Origin: Maniola hyperantus
Lineage: Eukaryota > Arthropoda > Insecta > Lepidoptera > Nymphalidae
Assembly (NCBI RefSeq): GCF_902806685.2
Contig: NC_048563.1
Location: 62,001 to 126,000, forward strand
DNA: 64,000 nt
Reading direction: 5' to 3'
Shown here: piece after piece, positions 52,595 to 64,000 of the stretch
How positions within the stretch are numbered: the first letter of the stretch is position 1
Layout: each line of letters starts with the position of its first letter
The notes under the pieces: generated by a model
Databases searched by the model: none
What the model was told of the DNA's origin: nothing
What the model saw: the letters and a program-made list of their open reading frames with translations, nothing else
Position numbers and translations under genes: made by a program

Positions 52595-53450
52595 CTAAAT
52601 GATGCCCGGGACTTCGTCAGCGTGGATTTAGATTTTTCTTAAAATCCCGTGGGAACTTTTTTATTTACTGGGATGAAAAGTAGCCTATGTCACTCTCCAG
52701 GTCTTTATCTATACTCTTGCAAAGAATCACGTCAATCCGTTGCACCGTTGCGACGTGACTGAAGGACAAATCAACAAACAAACACACTTTCGCATTTATA
52801 ATAACTAATAAGGGTAAATAGGGTTTAAAATGGCCTATGTCCTTCCCCTATCTCTGTAACAAATTTCATTGAAATCGGTTAAACGGGTGAGCCATAAAAA
52901 GCTAGTAGACAGACACACTTTCGCATTTATAATATTAGTACCTATGGATTTAGATCCCGAATATCAAGCTTTTACGTATCATCCAGGGAATCCAAACACA
53001 GGTTTCTGTCAACTGTATATATAACTAAGGAAACGGTGGCTGACTGATGATTTATTAACGCACAACTGAAACCACTGAACGGATAGGGCTGGATGTAGAT
53101 ATCCACTAGGAAAGAATTTTTGAAAATTCATCCTCATAGGGGTAAAATAAACACACACACTCACACACGCATACACACACACACACAAGCATACACACAC
53201 TGTTGTAATTTTATTATTGTATATACCTACATTTATTCTAAATCTATTCTGTTAAAATAGTTTTTATTATAATTTTAAGTAATCTCTATTGGCCTTCTGT
53301 TATACCTAGATTTAAATTTAAATAATAATTATGTATTTACGCTGTTGATTACTTTCAAATAAACAAAATAAAAAAAATAGATATTTGAAATTTGTGTAGG
53401 TAGTCCACGCGGACGAAGTTGCGGGCATAAGCCAGTTGATTATAAAATAG
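52595..53450. mobile_element. Repeat F tails and a repeat D copy with a CA microsatellite
   Basis: 52595-52800 and 52825-52945 (+). 53025-53435 inverse repeat D split by an acacac run (53150-53201) and AT-rich DNA. Confidence 0.6.
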
Positions 53451-53462
53451 AGTACATACGTG

Positions 53463-53618
53463 GCCGAAAGTGATGAACATCGGCCTTTAGAATGAGATTT
53501 CAGGTTTGTAGAGCGTTGTCTCTGTCACTCATATGACGTTTTGTCGGTCTCCACGACAGGGGATCTCCCTCTAAAGGTCGATGTACATTAGTTTCGACCG
53601 CGTAGGTACTGTACCTGT
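53463..53618. mobile_element. MITE-M copy upstream of U1-70K
   Basis: catcggcctttagaatgaga and ctctaaaggtcgatgtacat are inverted ends. Confidence 0.65.
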
Positions 53619-54066
53619 TTCTCGGGTACTCTGCCATATCTGTGTATTGGACATTGGTCAATATGACTCCGTTTGAAGTAACTATTTCTAAAGTTACCCA
53701 CATCCACAACGTTTTCAACGTTTTGTTTAAGATATCTTTTATTGTCTATGGCACAAAACGAAAATACTGGTATCCGTAGTCCTACTCTTTGTTCATTTAA
53801 AAAAATGGCGTCTGTTGACGACACTTGGACCGTGGACGATTTTGTAAAAAAATAAGAAATTCATCAAAATGGTGGAGTTTGTGCATTGTATCGAAGAGTT
53901 TGTTTTATGAAATTGTGAATTTGTGATTATAGTTAATAATAAACAATAGTAACAACTACAGAAGAGTTGCCCCAAGTTTAAGTATAGTGAAATTACAAAC
54001 TAATACGTGAAATTCAATGATTTGTTAAATGTATTTACGGCGTGGCGTATAGTGAAATAGGTGAAA

Positions 54067-57000
54067 ATGACGCAGTTTCTGCCGCCGAATCTCCTCGCTT
54101 TGTTCGCGGCGCGGGACCCCATCCCGTATCTGCCGCCCGCAGCGAAGCTTCCTCACGAAAAGAAGCAGAAAGGCTACGATGGTGTCGGCGCATTTCTTGA
54201 CATTTTTGAGGTTAGCTTGTGTATTTTGACGTAGCATTTGTTTTTAATCGATTTTCTTTATTTCATGCTTGACCGATATCTGTAATTCTAAACTCGCCAA
54301 TTTCATGAGACATGTATACCTAGCCCTAGAACTGCAGAGTTCTGCATGATTTGGTGGTCAACTGCTCCACCAGTCACGATTACACACAGATGGCTCACTT
54401 CTGGAGAGACTAGAGAGTACTTTTACCCTGGAACAAATGCTAGTTAAAGTCAAATAAATAAATTGAACTTGCTTATTCAAACCAAAATCAATCCACACAC
54501 ACATCAGCTAAAATCATAATTTTCTTTCTATCAACCCTGTTACAATCATAATGATTCACAATTTTAAGATAATGTCAGTTGCTTAATAATAGTGTAGGAA
54601 AGCTGTATGCCTGAGAGTTCTTTGTAATGTTCTCAACGGTGTGTGAAGTCTGCTACACTTGTCTAGCATGATGGACTGTAATGACCTACTCATTCTGAGA
54701 GGAAACCTGACCTAAGTAACATGATGATGCTGATGACGAAGGGAAGATGAAGGCAAAAGCTTCCTTTTATTAATTGTTATTCTTGTTAAGCATCCTTCAG
54801 AAACCCCACCCCCCACCCGAGTGGAGACAAGAGAAGAGCGCCTGGAGAGGAGAAGGAGAGAGAGAGCAGAGCAGACTGCGTACAAGCTAGAGCAGGAGAT
54901 AGCGTTGTGGGACCCCACCAGCAACCTGCCGGTCACCGGGGACCCCTTTAAGACACTGTTTGTGGCCAGGGTCGTAAGTACCTCCTTGCTTTATATATAA
55001 CCCACATCCATACTAGTATTATAAATGCAAGTGTGTTTGTCTAGCTGTGTGTTACCTTTCCAGGACGACTACTTCATCTACTTAACTGATTTTAAGAAAA
55101 TTTTCTTAAAATTCAAATAATTTATTAAAAATAATTTATTTAATACTAGCTTATGCTCGCGACTTCGTCCGCGTGGACTACAAAATTTCAAACCCCTATT
55201 TAACCCCCTTAGGAGTTGAATTTTCAAAAATCCTTTCTTAGCGGATGCCTACGTCATAATAGCTATCTTTATGCCAAATTTCAGCCCGATCCGTCCAGTA
55301 GTTTGAGCTGTGCGTTGATAGATCAGTCAGTCAGTCAGTCACCTTCTCCTTTTATATATATAGATTTAAAAATGTGTAAGTGTAGATGTTTGGATGTTTG
55401 TTACTCAATCACGCAAAAAAGGCTGAACGGATTCGGATGAAATTTGGAAAAGAGATAGACTTACTTACTTTTTATAACGGATAATCAAAGAGTTCTCGCG
55501 GGATTTTGAAAATGTAAATCCACGCGGACGAAGTCGCGCGCATCAGCTAGTAGGTAATAAATTACCCTTTTTGAATGTCAGGTGTTGAATTTGTAAGATA
55601 TAGTGGTGATGATTTTTACGCGAACTTAAAACTAAAGCTACGAGGGTTCCAAACGCGCCCAATCTACAGACATAGCTTGCATGCGTCACTTTGTAGCAAT
55701 GTTGCTTTGCTTAAAAGCTACTACTTTGAGCACAAACACACAAAAAGATATTGTGCTAATTTGTTTCTGGGTAGATATGGATGGAGATTGGATCTAGACA
55801 TCAATAGTCTGTAAAGTTTAAGAAATGCACTTGCTGCCACTGTCTGAGTAAGCTAATATTTTTTGAAAGATTGCCAATGAGAACTAATATTCCCCTTTCC
55901 CCTCCAACTAAGCGTAAAGTTTGTGATAGGAGCAGATACAACAGTAGTGCAATGAGTGGGGTCTGAACTGGTCACCTTTTGGATTTCAGTCCATTCCTCT
56001 AACTGTTGGGCTATTGAGGCTCCAGAATATAGAATAAATAATTGTTTGTTTGTTTCAGAACTATGACACATCAGAATCTAAGCTTAGGAGAGAGTTTGAA
56101 ACCTATGGGCCCATTAAAAAAGTGAGTACTCTTTCAAATTACACTTAGCACAGAATTTGGTATTTGACAACTAGTCAAATCAGTAACTTTTTATCAAACG
56201 TCAAAACGCACGCTTAGTATGCGAGATTCTAGATCAACAGAAAGTACCCTGTAGGTTTCTTCACAGACAGACTGACAGACACACATACAAACAGACAGAC
56301 AACAAAGTGATCTTATAAGGGTTCCGTTTTTCCTTTTGAGGTACGAAACCCTAAAAAGTTTTCCCCTGTCTTTCCTTCTCCTTTCTTTCTTTCTAAAGGT
56401 TGATGTACATTATTTTCTGTGTAACTTATTTCTGTGGACAGAGTGTAGTATATTATACTGGGTTTGCAGATATACATGGTGTACAGCAAGGAGAATGGCA
56501 AGCCTCGCGGGTATGCCTTCATAGAGTACGAGCACGAGCGCGACATGCACTGTGAGTACACACATAAGGCGCCCGCGCACCACGCGACACGCGGGGCATG
56601 GCTGCAGCACAACCTAACACACAGGCCAACATGACCTCCCTGGCGCAGTGGTAAGCGCTGTTGTTTTATTAGTGGGAGGTCCCGGGTTTAATTCCCGGCA
56701 TGGGTTAGGAATTTTATACGCGGAGGAAGCCGCGGGCATCTGCTAGTTACCTATGTAAGATTTTAATTTAATCAGATGCTTTCCTTGAAATGTTATTCTA
56801 AGACCAAATAGCTGCATCATCACTTGCCACCAGGTGTGATTGCAGCCAAGCGCTACTCCATAAATTAAAAAAAATTGAGCCCAGTCATTCAGACTAAAAA
56901 CTTGTGAGGGAGGAATACTCCCAGTTTATTATTTATTTATAATTATTTTTAAATAATAACAGTAAAATTGTTGTCCATTGTGTTTGTGTAGGAAAAAGGT

Positions 57001-60000
57001 TGTGTTGAAGCCAAGTTCCTCTAATAAAACAATTGATTTTATTGAAATTACATCATATTTCGTTTTATATTGTAGGTTTGGTATGTTGTTCATAATAATC
57101 TGGTTAATTATCTAAATGTTTTTGGTAGTATTTTTATATAATGCGTAAAAAATGACTTTTCACGCGCCATTTTAACTTTGTGTTAAATTTCATGTCAAAA
57201 GTACGATTTTAGTCCTTATTTTAAAGGAGAACTGTACTTTTGACTTGACATTGACCCATAGGGTTAAAATGGTGCGTGAGAAATCATTTTGTATGGACTA
57301 TACAAATGTCTCTATAATACATTTGACATGTATTTAAAGGTGTGTTTCTTTATAGTGCGTTAATATTTACTTAATATAATATTATGACAACAAATCAAGT
57401 CAAATCATGAAAATCCTTTTGGAGGAGTCCAAAATTTCTTCCAATTTCCACAAGTCTAAAACCTACCAAGTTTTTTGTGAATTTACAAAGTCATATATTT
57501 TTCCTATCCTCATTATTTTATCACTAGTCAAAATCCAGAATTTGGACGCACGACAGTGTGGCAGCCGAGTTCCTAAGAAATTGGACCCCTCCAAGAAAGT
57601 CCAAAAACCCACGTTAGCTTGAGGAAGAGATGTATGATTAATGCGTGGTTTTTTCTATTCAGACCACAGACCCAGCCGTTAAGACCCACACAAACGAGAT
57701 TTGCGGCGTTTTTTGAATAGGTTTGTATGTGGTGGTAAGATACCAACATACAAGTATACAATATTGCTGTATTGTACCGTTTAGACTCCGTTATCGAAAA
57801 GAGGGTAAAAGGTGATTTATTGAAAGTAGGGTAACTTTTGGTTTAATATATTTGAAGGGAAAATTAATATCTGAAATGGACAATGTAGATCATTGATCTA
57901 ATTTTTATTTTTATTTTGGAGAGGTAGGAAAAAGGTTTAGGTCGCCGTTTTTCAAAAGCAGGTAAATTCTGGTTATGTTAAAATGAACTGTTGTTTCAAA
58001 AGTTAAAAATGGTGGTTTTTTTGAGAAATTATTCAGAAAATGGACATATTTTAATACATGAGTTACGGTTTATTCTTCAGAGGTTCATATTTTTTTATTT
58101 CTTCATATTTTTGTAAGGAAAACGTTTTATTAAAAAGGCAAGTTACAATATACAGTAAAAATATATGCACCTATTTAGGAAAATTAAGAAAAATTACACA
58201 TTTTGTCCAAAAATGTAAGTCACATTGTTTCTGCATGGAGATTGAAAAAGTAAAAAGTAGGCAAAGTTCTTTAAATTCTGAGCTAGGTTACTTTGTTCAT
58301 AGAGAACTTATTACGAAACTCGTCAAATTACTTGGAAAAGATAAGTATAAACATTTTTCATATTTTTATTATTTATGTTTATTAAGTAATTGAAAGGAAT
58401 ATAAAAATTGAATTAAATCCTATTCCGACGTAACGATTTGGATGAAGTAAAGTATTTTTGGTTATTTCTCTATATTGCCTGCGCTAAATGGAGATGTAAG
58501 TAAAAAGCGCACCAGGTAAAGTTTGGGTGGATGTGTTCCCGCCGACAATGCTTTGTGCCGTCTGGTTTATAGCTGCTTGGAGTCAATTATCAAGTTCTAA
58601 CGTCAAACGAACAAATATGTACAGCCTTCATATTTATTGAAATATTAATACGAAAACAGACTTAACAGTATCTGTAGTGGAATCCCTTCTATCGCGTGCT
58701 ACAATAATGTAATATAATTGTTATAATTCTTTATTTATCTTAATATATAAAAGGAAAAGGTGACTGACTGACTGATTGACTGACTGACTGACTGATCTAT
58801 CAACGCGCAGCTCAAACTACTGGACGGATCGGGCTGAAATTTGGCATGCAGATAGCTATTACGACGTAGGCATCCGCTTAGAAAGGATTTTTGAAAATTC
58901 AACCCCTAAGGGGGTGAAATAGGGGTTTGAAATTTGTGTAGTCCACGCGGACGAAGTCGCGAGCATACGCTAGTTTTTATAATAATTCTTAATTCTTTTT
59001 TTGTAATAAAATGTGTGGGATAGATAAAGTGTTAGTCTGTACTTGTAATGTCCGCATATTTGCTAGCTTGTGCCGAGGACTAATTTAAAGATATCTAGAA
59101 AGTAAAATATAAACGAAGACTTGCAAATTTAAAAAAAACAGGCCAAATTGAGATGGTTCTCAATCCTCCTTTTTGGAAGTCGGTTAAAAATGGAAACGGC
59201 ATTTATGATATTTTTTATCCTGGGAAAACATACAAGATTAAAAAAACTAAATGAACTTGGCAAAACTAAAGTGATCGACAATAATTACTCCATGCAACTA
59301 TAAATTTGGCTAAAGCTATATTTTGCGAGAAAAGTAACCCCTAACTTTTTTCGTAAAATATAGCTTGTCATAGCTTAGCATTGTCGGTGGCGAAGCTAAC
59401 TCCGCGCCGCTCCGCTCCGTTTCGGTAATTTCTAAAAAGACGTAAGTAAAGGTTAAGACAGATCGACGGGAAATTTGTGGGTAAAAAAAAGTAAGTAGTT
59501 AACGGTAGGTACATTTGAATTTTGTCTTTTAATTGACATTTTAAAAAGAGGTCTCTGTCGGCTCGGTCGGTAGGTATCCACACTAGGTATGTTTTATATG
59601 AATGTGTACTTGGCAGATGCATTTTTTGGGTAATTTTTTTTTTTTGAAAAAATCTTAAAAAGTGCATCTCTGACAATTTTTTATATAAATTGAATGTTGT
59701 TTTTAGATTTTTTAATTGTATATAATACGATTGTATTATGTACAGTTAAAATTTTGGTTCGCATGGTCATTTTTTCCATTTGTTAAATAAAAAAAAAAGG
59801 TTTTAAACTAAATTTATTGTCCCATGTGAACCAAATTAATCATTTTAATATTCCATGCGTAAGTCTTTATTATAGATTTTGATGGTTATTATAAAATGTA
59901 GGCAAAATCAAGTACAATAAAACATTATCTATAGTATCTCAATTTTGTACGTCTAGATTTGTGAAAAAGTTGTTTTTTTCGAACTCCAATTTATGTATTT

Positions 60001-63000
60001 TTCAAATTCAATATTACCTACTTTCAAAAAGATTTTTTGTAAGCAAAAAGGCATACGCATGGAGTGGTAGTGTAAAGTGTGTATCGTGCTAACGTGCGCT
60101 GCACGTTCCAGCGGCGTACAAGCACGCGGACGGCAAGAAGATCGACGGCAAGCGCGTGCTCGTGGACGTGGAGCGCGCGCGCACCGTCAAGGGCTGGCTG
60201 CCCCGCCGACTGGGTGAGTGCAACCACCAGTAAATCTTCCTATCAGTCCTACATATCAATGACCATATCCACCAACTCTCCCCCCATATCCCCCACCTCC
60301 ACCCCTCACATCCATCCCATCGCCCCCTCATCTACCCTGTACAGGAGTGGTATCTGTGTGCTCGACTGTAGCAATAGGCGATTGACGACCTCCTTGGCGC
60401 ATTGGTGAGCGCTGTTGGCTTATTTAGTGGGAGGTCCCGGCTCCGATTCCCGGCAAGAGTTTGGAATTTTATACTTTCTAAATGTCTGGTCTGGCCACCA
60501 CGCGATCCCCACCCTACCGGCAAAGCCGTGCCGCCAAGCGATTGAGCGTTCCGGTACGATGCCGTGTAGAAACCAAAGAGGTGTGGGTTTAATAAAAACA
60601 GCTATACCCCTTCCGGGTGAGATTGCAGTCAAGGGCTAATTTGTATCTGAATATAAAAAAAATAGGGAAAATTTCCCTCTGAGCGGTGTTGTGGTGGGGG
60701 CGCCAGCTGAGCCGACCGACACTTGTATTTTGAAACTTGAACTAAGTGCAGATTTCAGAAAACTGTGTTAGTGCGAGTACTGTGGGCGGTACATTTGTTC
60801 GGGACTTCGTCGTGAAACATTGTCGATCGAATAGCGCCATCTAGTTACACATTGTTCATCATGCCCATGGTGCCATGAGTCATCTAACAGGTTACTTGTG
60901 AATTGCTTCCTCTTGGGTTTATGTCTTGCGTGATTAACCCCATCTCTCCCAAGCTCCCCGTCTCCCCCACCTCCCCCTCATCTATCTCATCACGACCCTT
61001 ATCTAATTGTCTGTTGTGCGTCCAGGCGGCGGGCTGGGAGGCACCCGGCGCGGAGGGGCCGACGTCAACATCAAGCACTCCGGCCGAGAGGACAACGAGA
61101 GGGAGAGGGAGCGATACCGCCTCGAGCAGCGCGACAGGGACAGAGACGAGCGCCGCGACCGTTAGTACACTCTTATTTACTACTTTATTGCCTCTCCACC
61201 TCCGAAACTAAACAAAGGTCGACTAGCTGAAGCTGAATGATGGTACGACATAGTAAGTTTTCTGGCGTGGCCTATTTTAGTCGAATACGTGTAACCAACT
61301 GCTTAACCGGCCGCACCCAGTTGTAACCAGTTAAAACTAGGTGCAACCGCACTTTGACTTTCAATCATAATCATTTATTATGCTTGGAGTACATGTATAT
61401 TATTTACATAGGGTCTTAAATATTAGGTAATCACATATCCTGCCAAGCATGGCGTGCAAAATTTATTAATCTCATCTCACCTTAAAATATTGTCATCATG
61501 CAAAAATTATTAATCGTAACTTATACTTATATTGGGGCTGATTTTCTTGCACACAGTCTCTAAACTAAATTAACAGGTCTAAATCTAGTGCTATCCTTTT
61601 CCGCAAGCAACATTATGAAAGGAATAGCAATAGATTTAGACTTGTCATTTTAGTTTAGTTTGTACAACGGAATTAGCCACATTATGTATTTAACAGAATT
61701 ACTCACCATCTAACTTAATATGTGTGTATTCCAGGGGGTCGTCGCCGCAGCCGGTCTCGCTCTCGCAAACGCTCAGCGTCTCGCTCGCGGCGCCGCGAGA
61801 GAGAGAGAGCAGAGAGACCCGAGCGCCCCGAGCGGAATGCGGAGAGAGGGGAGCGGGAGAAGAGGGAGGACGAGCCCGAGAGGTAATGTCACAGGATATC
61901 TTGTCTACAGTTCGCCATAGCGCGATGTAAAACACTACTAGCCCCATCTAGCGACGTTTGGAACAACTCCAATATTCAAGCCGGCACGATGACTCGCCTA
62001 CCTAAATTAGCATTTATAAGCTTATCTAGAACTTAGCAAAATCATTTTATTTTATTTTTTATTTATTTTTATTTTTATTTATTAGGAACACACACAATAC
62101 ATTAATTTAACACAAACTACGACACTTATAAACAAACACAGGCTGATAAATGTATCTATATAATTTTATTCTTATATTTTCAATGTATAGTTCTCAGAGA
62201 ATGTCCCGGTCTAATCTAATAACATAGCTAGTTTTAAAATACTATTACCACCATCTACCGCCAGAGTAAAATAAAAGCTGTTAAGGAGGAAACCAGGTAA
62301 TACTTTTACAATTATTTGTTCTAATATTATAAAATTAAATATTTGCTAAAATACTATAGTGCGTTTTAAAATACTGCTAACGCCATCTAGAGGCAGTTTT
62401 AAATAACTCCAAGAAACAAGTAATACGAATTTAATCGTTTCTATTTTTCACAGACGTCGCCGTCGCTCGCGCTCGCGCTCGGAGCGGCGTCGCGAGCGTC
62501 GCGATCGCGACAAGGAGCGGGACAAGGACCGCGACAAGCGTCGTCGCCGCGACAAAGAACGCAAGGAGCCCAAGGTCAAGCCCGAAGATATCAAGATCAA
62601 AGAAGAGCCCCAAGACGGTATGTGTCTTTATAGTTATGTTGGCGTCGGGTACAAAGAGCTCTTGATCCCAAAGAGTACGCGAGTAATACATCGTCGTACG
62701 CTCTACTAAACATTAGGAAACTTGCAGAAACTAAACATTAGGAAAGTTCCTGAACGTGAACATAGATGGCAGCACCGGTACATTGGATCGCATGTTCGTA
62801 ATAATATTTTTTCTGTAGAACGAAAGGTGTAAATACAGTTGCCTACACTATTAAAGCTCATTTCATTTTTTGATCTTCAACGTGCGCAGTAGAAGTGCAA
62901 CAGGTGAGAAAACGGGTATATATGTTAGTATGAATTTGTTTCCCATCTTACTTTTATTAATGTAATCTACCGATGGTGTCAAGAGCTCTGACCTTGAACT

Positions 63001-63200
63001 TGCGCAGTGGGCGAGACCGCCGGCACTGACTTACTTGAAGAAACATAATCTGCACCACTTTAACCAATGCTTTTTGGTTATTCCCAGATTACCCGGAGTT
63101 CAACATAGCTCCGCTGGACGTGCACATCAAGCAAGAACCAGAAGACGACAACAAGTACAACCCCGAGGACGCCAACGGGGATGACTACAACAACTACTAG
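54067..63200 (+). CDS. snRNP-U1-70K: U1 small nuclear ribonucleoprotein 70 kDa (U1-70K), 9 exons
   Basis: Exons: 54067-54210, 54791-54973, 56059-56121, 56470-56551, 60112-60213, 61026-61160, 61735-61882, 62454-62617, 63088-63200; all junctions are GT-AG and in phase, giving 1,134 nt and 377 residues. The N-terminus MTQFLPPNLLALFAARDP is the diagnostic U1-70K start. Residues 49-97 form the U1-snRNP1-specific region ending LWDPTSNLPVTGDPFKT. The RRM has RNP2 LFVARV (104-109) and RNP1 RGYAFIEY (143-150), followed by GWLPRR and a Gly-rich turn. The C-terminus has two Arg-rich (RS/RE/RD) blocks and an acidic tail ending DDYNNY. It binds U1 snRNA stem-loop I and helps define 5' splice sites in the nucleus. 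It is shorter than the approximately 448-residue fly protein, mainly in the RS-like tail. Intron 4 is about 3.6 kb and transposon-rich. Confidence 0.97.
54590..54725 (+). mobile_element. SINE-A body fragment in U1-70K intron 1
   Basis: gagagttctttgtaatgttc, gtgtgtgaagtctgc, gatgatgctgatgac. Confidence 0.5.
55145..56025. mobile_element. Repeats D, F, G and SINE-B in U1-70K intron 2
   Basis: 55145-55365 D (+), 55375-55555 F (-), 55556-55670 G (-), 55860-56025 SINE-B (-). Confidence 0.65.
56215..56360 (-). mobile_element. Repeat E fragment in U1-70K intron 3
   Basis: Ends ccgtttttccttttgaggta just upstream of exon 4. Confidence 0.6.
56632..56880 (+). mobile_element. SINE-C in U1-70K intron 4
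   Basis: gacctccctggcgcagtggt head and ggtgtgattgcagccaagcg tail, with a LINE-tail piece (agccgcgggcatctgctagt) between. Confidence 0.65.
57142..57296. mobile_element. MITE-J in U1-70K intron 4
   Basis: gcgtaaaaaatgacttttca to gtgagaaatcattttgta. Confidence 0.7.
57390..58735. other. Unrecognised part of U1-70K intron 4
   Basis: AT-rich. A 111-codon open frame at 58058-58393 has composition typical of chance AT-rich frames, and no domain. Confidence 0.35.
58745..58975 (-). mobile_element. Repeat D, well preserved
   Basis: tatataaaaggaaaaggtga to cgcgagcatacgctagt, including four ctga units. Confidence 0.75.
58980..60060. other. AT-rich remainder of U1-70K intron 4
   Basis: A repeat-H end (tcctttttggaagtcggtta) lies near 59165-59190; otherwise unrecognised. 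Confidence 0.35.
60387..60865. mobile_element. SINE-C (+) and family N (-) in U1-70K intron 5
   Basis: 60387-60660 SINE-C with tRNA-like head. 60680-60865 is the inverse of the family-N copy at 33297-33520 (cgggacttcg, tagcgccatctagtt). Confidence 0.65.
61240..61690. mobile_element. Hairpin MITE in U1-70K intron 6
   Basis: About 61545-61680: aacaggtctaaatctagtgc...tatcctttt pairs with gaaaggaatagcaatagatt...gacttgt; the outer ends ggctgattttcttg/ggaattagcc also pair. Confidence 0.5.
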
Positions 63201-63260
63201 CCTCTGTACATACATGCGGACAGGATATAATACACTTTCTATACACTTACGGACAACAAG

Positions 63261-63266
63261 AATAAA
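63261..63266 (+). terminator. Poly(A) signal of U1-70K
   Basis: AATAAA lies 61 bases after the stop codon and is the first canonical hexamer downstream. The real cleavage site is not visible. Confidence 0.6.
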
Positions 63267-63516
63267 TTTATTTTAAAAAATCGAGGGTAGTTTGTGAACT
63301 TGTCCCTGCTCAAAATGTTACAATAACTACTAGCATCTTTAGCGATATGCGGACAGGATATATTAGTTACTAGACAAATACGCATAAAAGAAAAAAAAAA
63401 TTAAAAATCAATTTGAGGGAAGTTTAAAAACAGACAAAACGAATAACGGAACTAGGATGTTGAATATATTATTATAATTAACATATAAAGCAATATACGT
63501 ACAGTACGCAGCAGAA

Positions 63517-63664
63517 AGTAATGTACATCGGCCATTAGAATGTCATTTCAGACATGACTTTGTAGAGCGTTGTCTCGGTCACTCATACCTATATAACGTT
63601 TTGTCGGTCTCAACGACAGAGACAATCTGCTATTTCCTTCTAAAGGTCGCTGTAGATTACTTTC
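63517..63664. mobile_element. MITE-M, most complete copy
   Basis: agtaatgtacatcggccatt and ctaaaggtcgctgtagatta are inverted ends; the centre carries gtagagcgttgtct and acgacagagacaa. Confidence 0.7.
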
Positions 63665-63669
63665 AGGGA

Positions 63670-64000
63670 TTCATTCAACACATAGACTAAATAAAACAAT
63701 ACTTTAAAAATGACGGTAGTAAAAAAAATTGCTGTTTCACTATAACTTCAGAGTAAATGATCTTAAATTGCATTTCACCCTGAAAGTGTATGAATTTGTT
63801 AGTGGTTTTCTCAAATTGTTATAGTTTTAGAACATAAACGACTTAAACATGAAGGCCTTTAGGGTACATTTTACTCTGACGTTAGTGGACAGTACTGTAG
63901 GATTAAAAAAACGCATTTTTGACATCAATTAAAAATGTGGGTAGATACAATTTTTCGTAACTTTCTAAAATCATCCGCTTTCAAATGAGCTGTCGAAGTA
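63670..64000. other. Window end, unrecognised
   Basis: AT-rich, no gene or known repeat seen. Confidence 0.35.

Noticed and set aside
58058..58393. 111-codon gene in U1-70K intron 4
   Set aside because: AT-rich chance frame with Phe/Tyr/Lys/Ser bias, no domain or start context.
61699..61947. ORFs around U1-70K exon 7
   Set aside because: Low-complexity Arg/Glu codons of the real exon read in other frames.

Overview
The window is a piece of a lepidopteran (butterfly or moth) nuclear genome. The evidence is AT-rich DNA, short GT-AG introns, three tRNA-headed SINE families, the many LINE tails carrying the phrase 'cgacttcgtccgcg' that litter moth and butterfly genomes, and the two conserved multi-exon genes. 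I could not search a database; family labels such as SINE-A or MITE-J are my own and only link copies inside this window.

Layout. 1-24,500 is gene-poor and almost entirely transposon debris: SINEs, LINE 3' ends, palindromic MITEs and minisatellites. It includes a 490-bp P-element-like relic (12,098-12,587) that still carries a THAP first exon, has an 8-bp target duplication and has an uninterrupted copy of its target nearby. 24,560-46,028 is a complete 14-exon ULK3/Aduk-type protein kinase gene (+ strand, 456 codons by my splice model). Its intron 2 holds a near-intact two-ORF non-LTR retrotransposon on the minus strand (25,428-29,669). Exon 7, which encodes kinase residues about 199-230, lies in a perfect-looking 136-bp tandem array of 37 copies (33,678-38,712). 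47,623-49,800 is an intact Tc1/mariner-type transposon with DD82E catalytic spacing. 50,100-52,560 holds one or two small single-pass membrane protein ORFs. 54,067-63,200 is a complete nine-exon U1-70K (snRNP70) gene on the + strand (377 codons).

Main point of interest. The ULK3 exon array repeats a whole 98-bp exon plus 38 bp of flanking intron, so every copy has its own acceptor and donor. Joining two copies puts TAA directly after one codon, reading through a 38-bp spacer hits TAG, and the spacer is probably too short to splice. A working mRNA must therefore use exactly one of 37 equivalent exons. The only visible difference among copies is a synonymous Phe codon (TTT or TTC), whose pattern has an approximate 11-copy period. 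This may be a real exonic VNTR or an assembly expansion; read-level evidence would decide.
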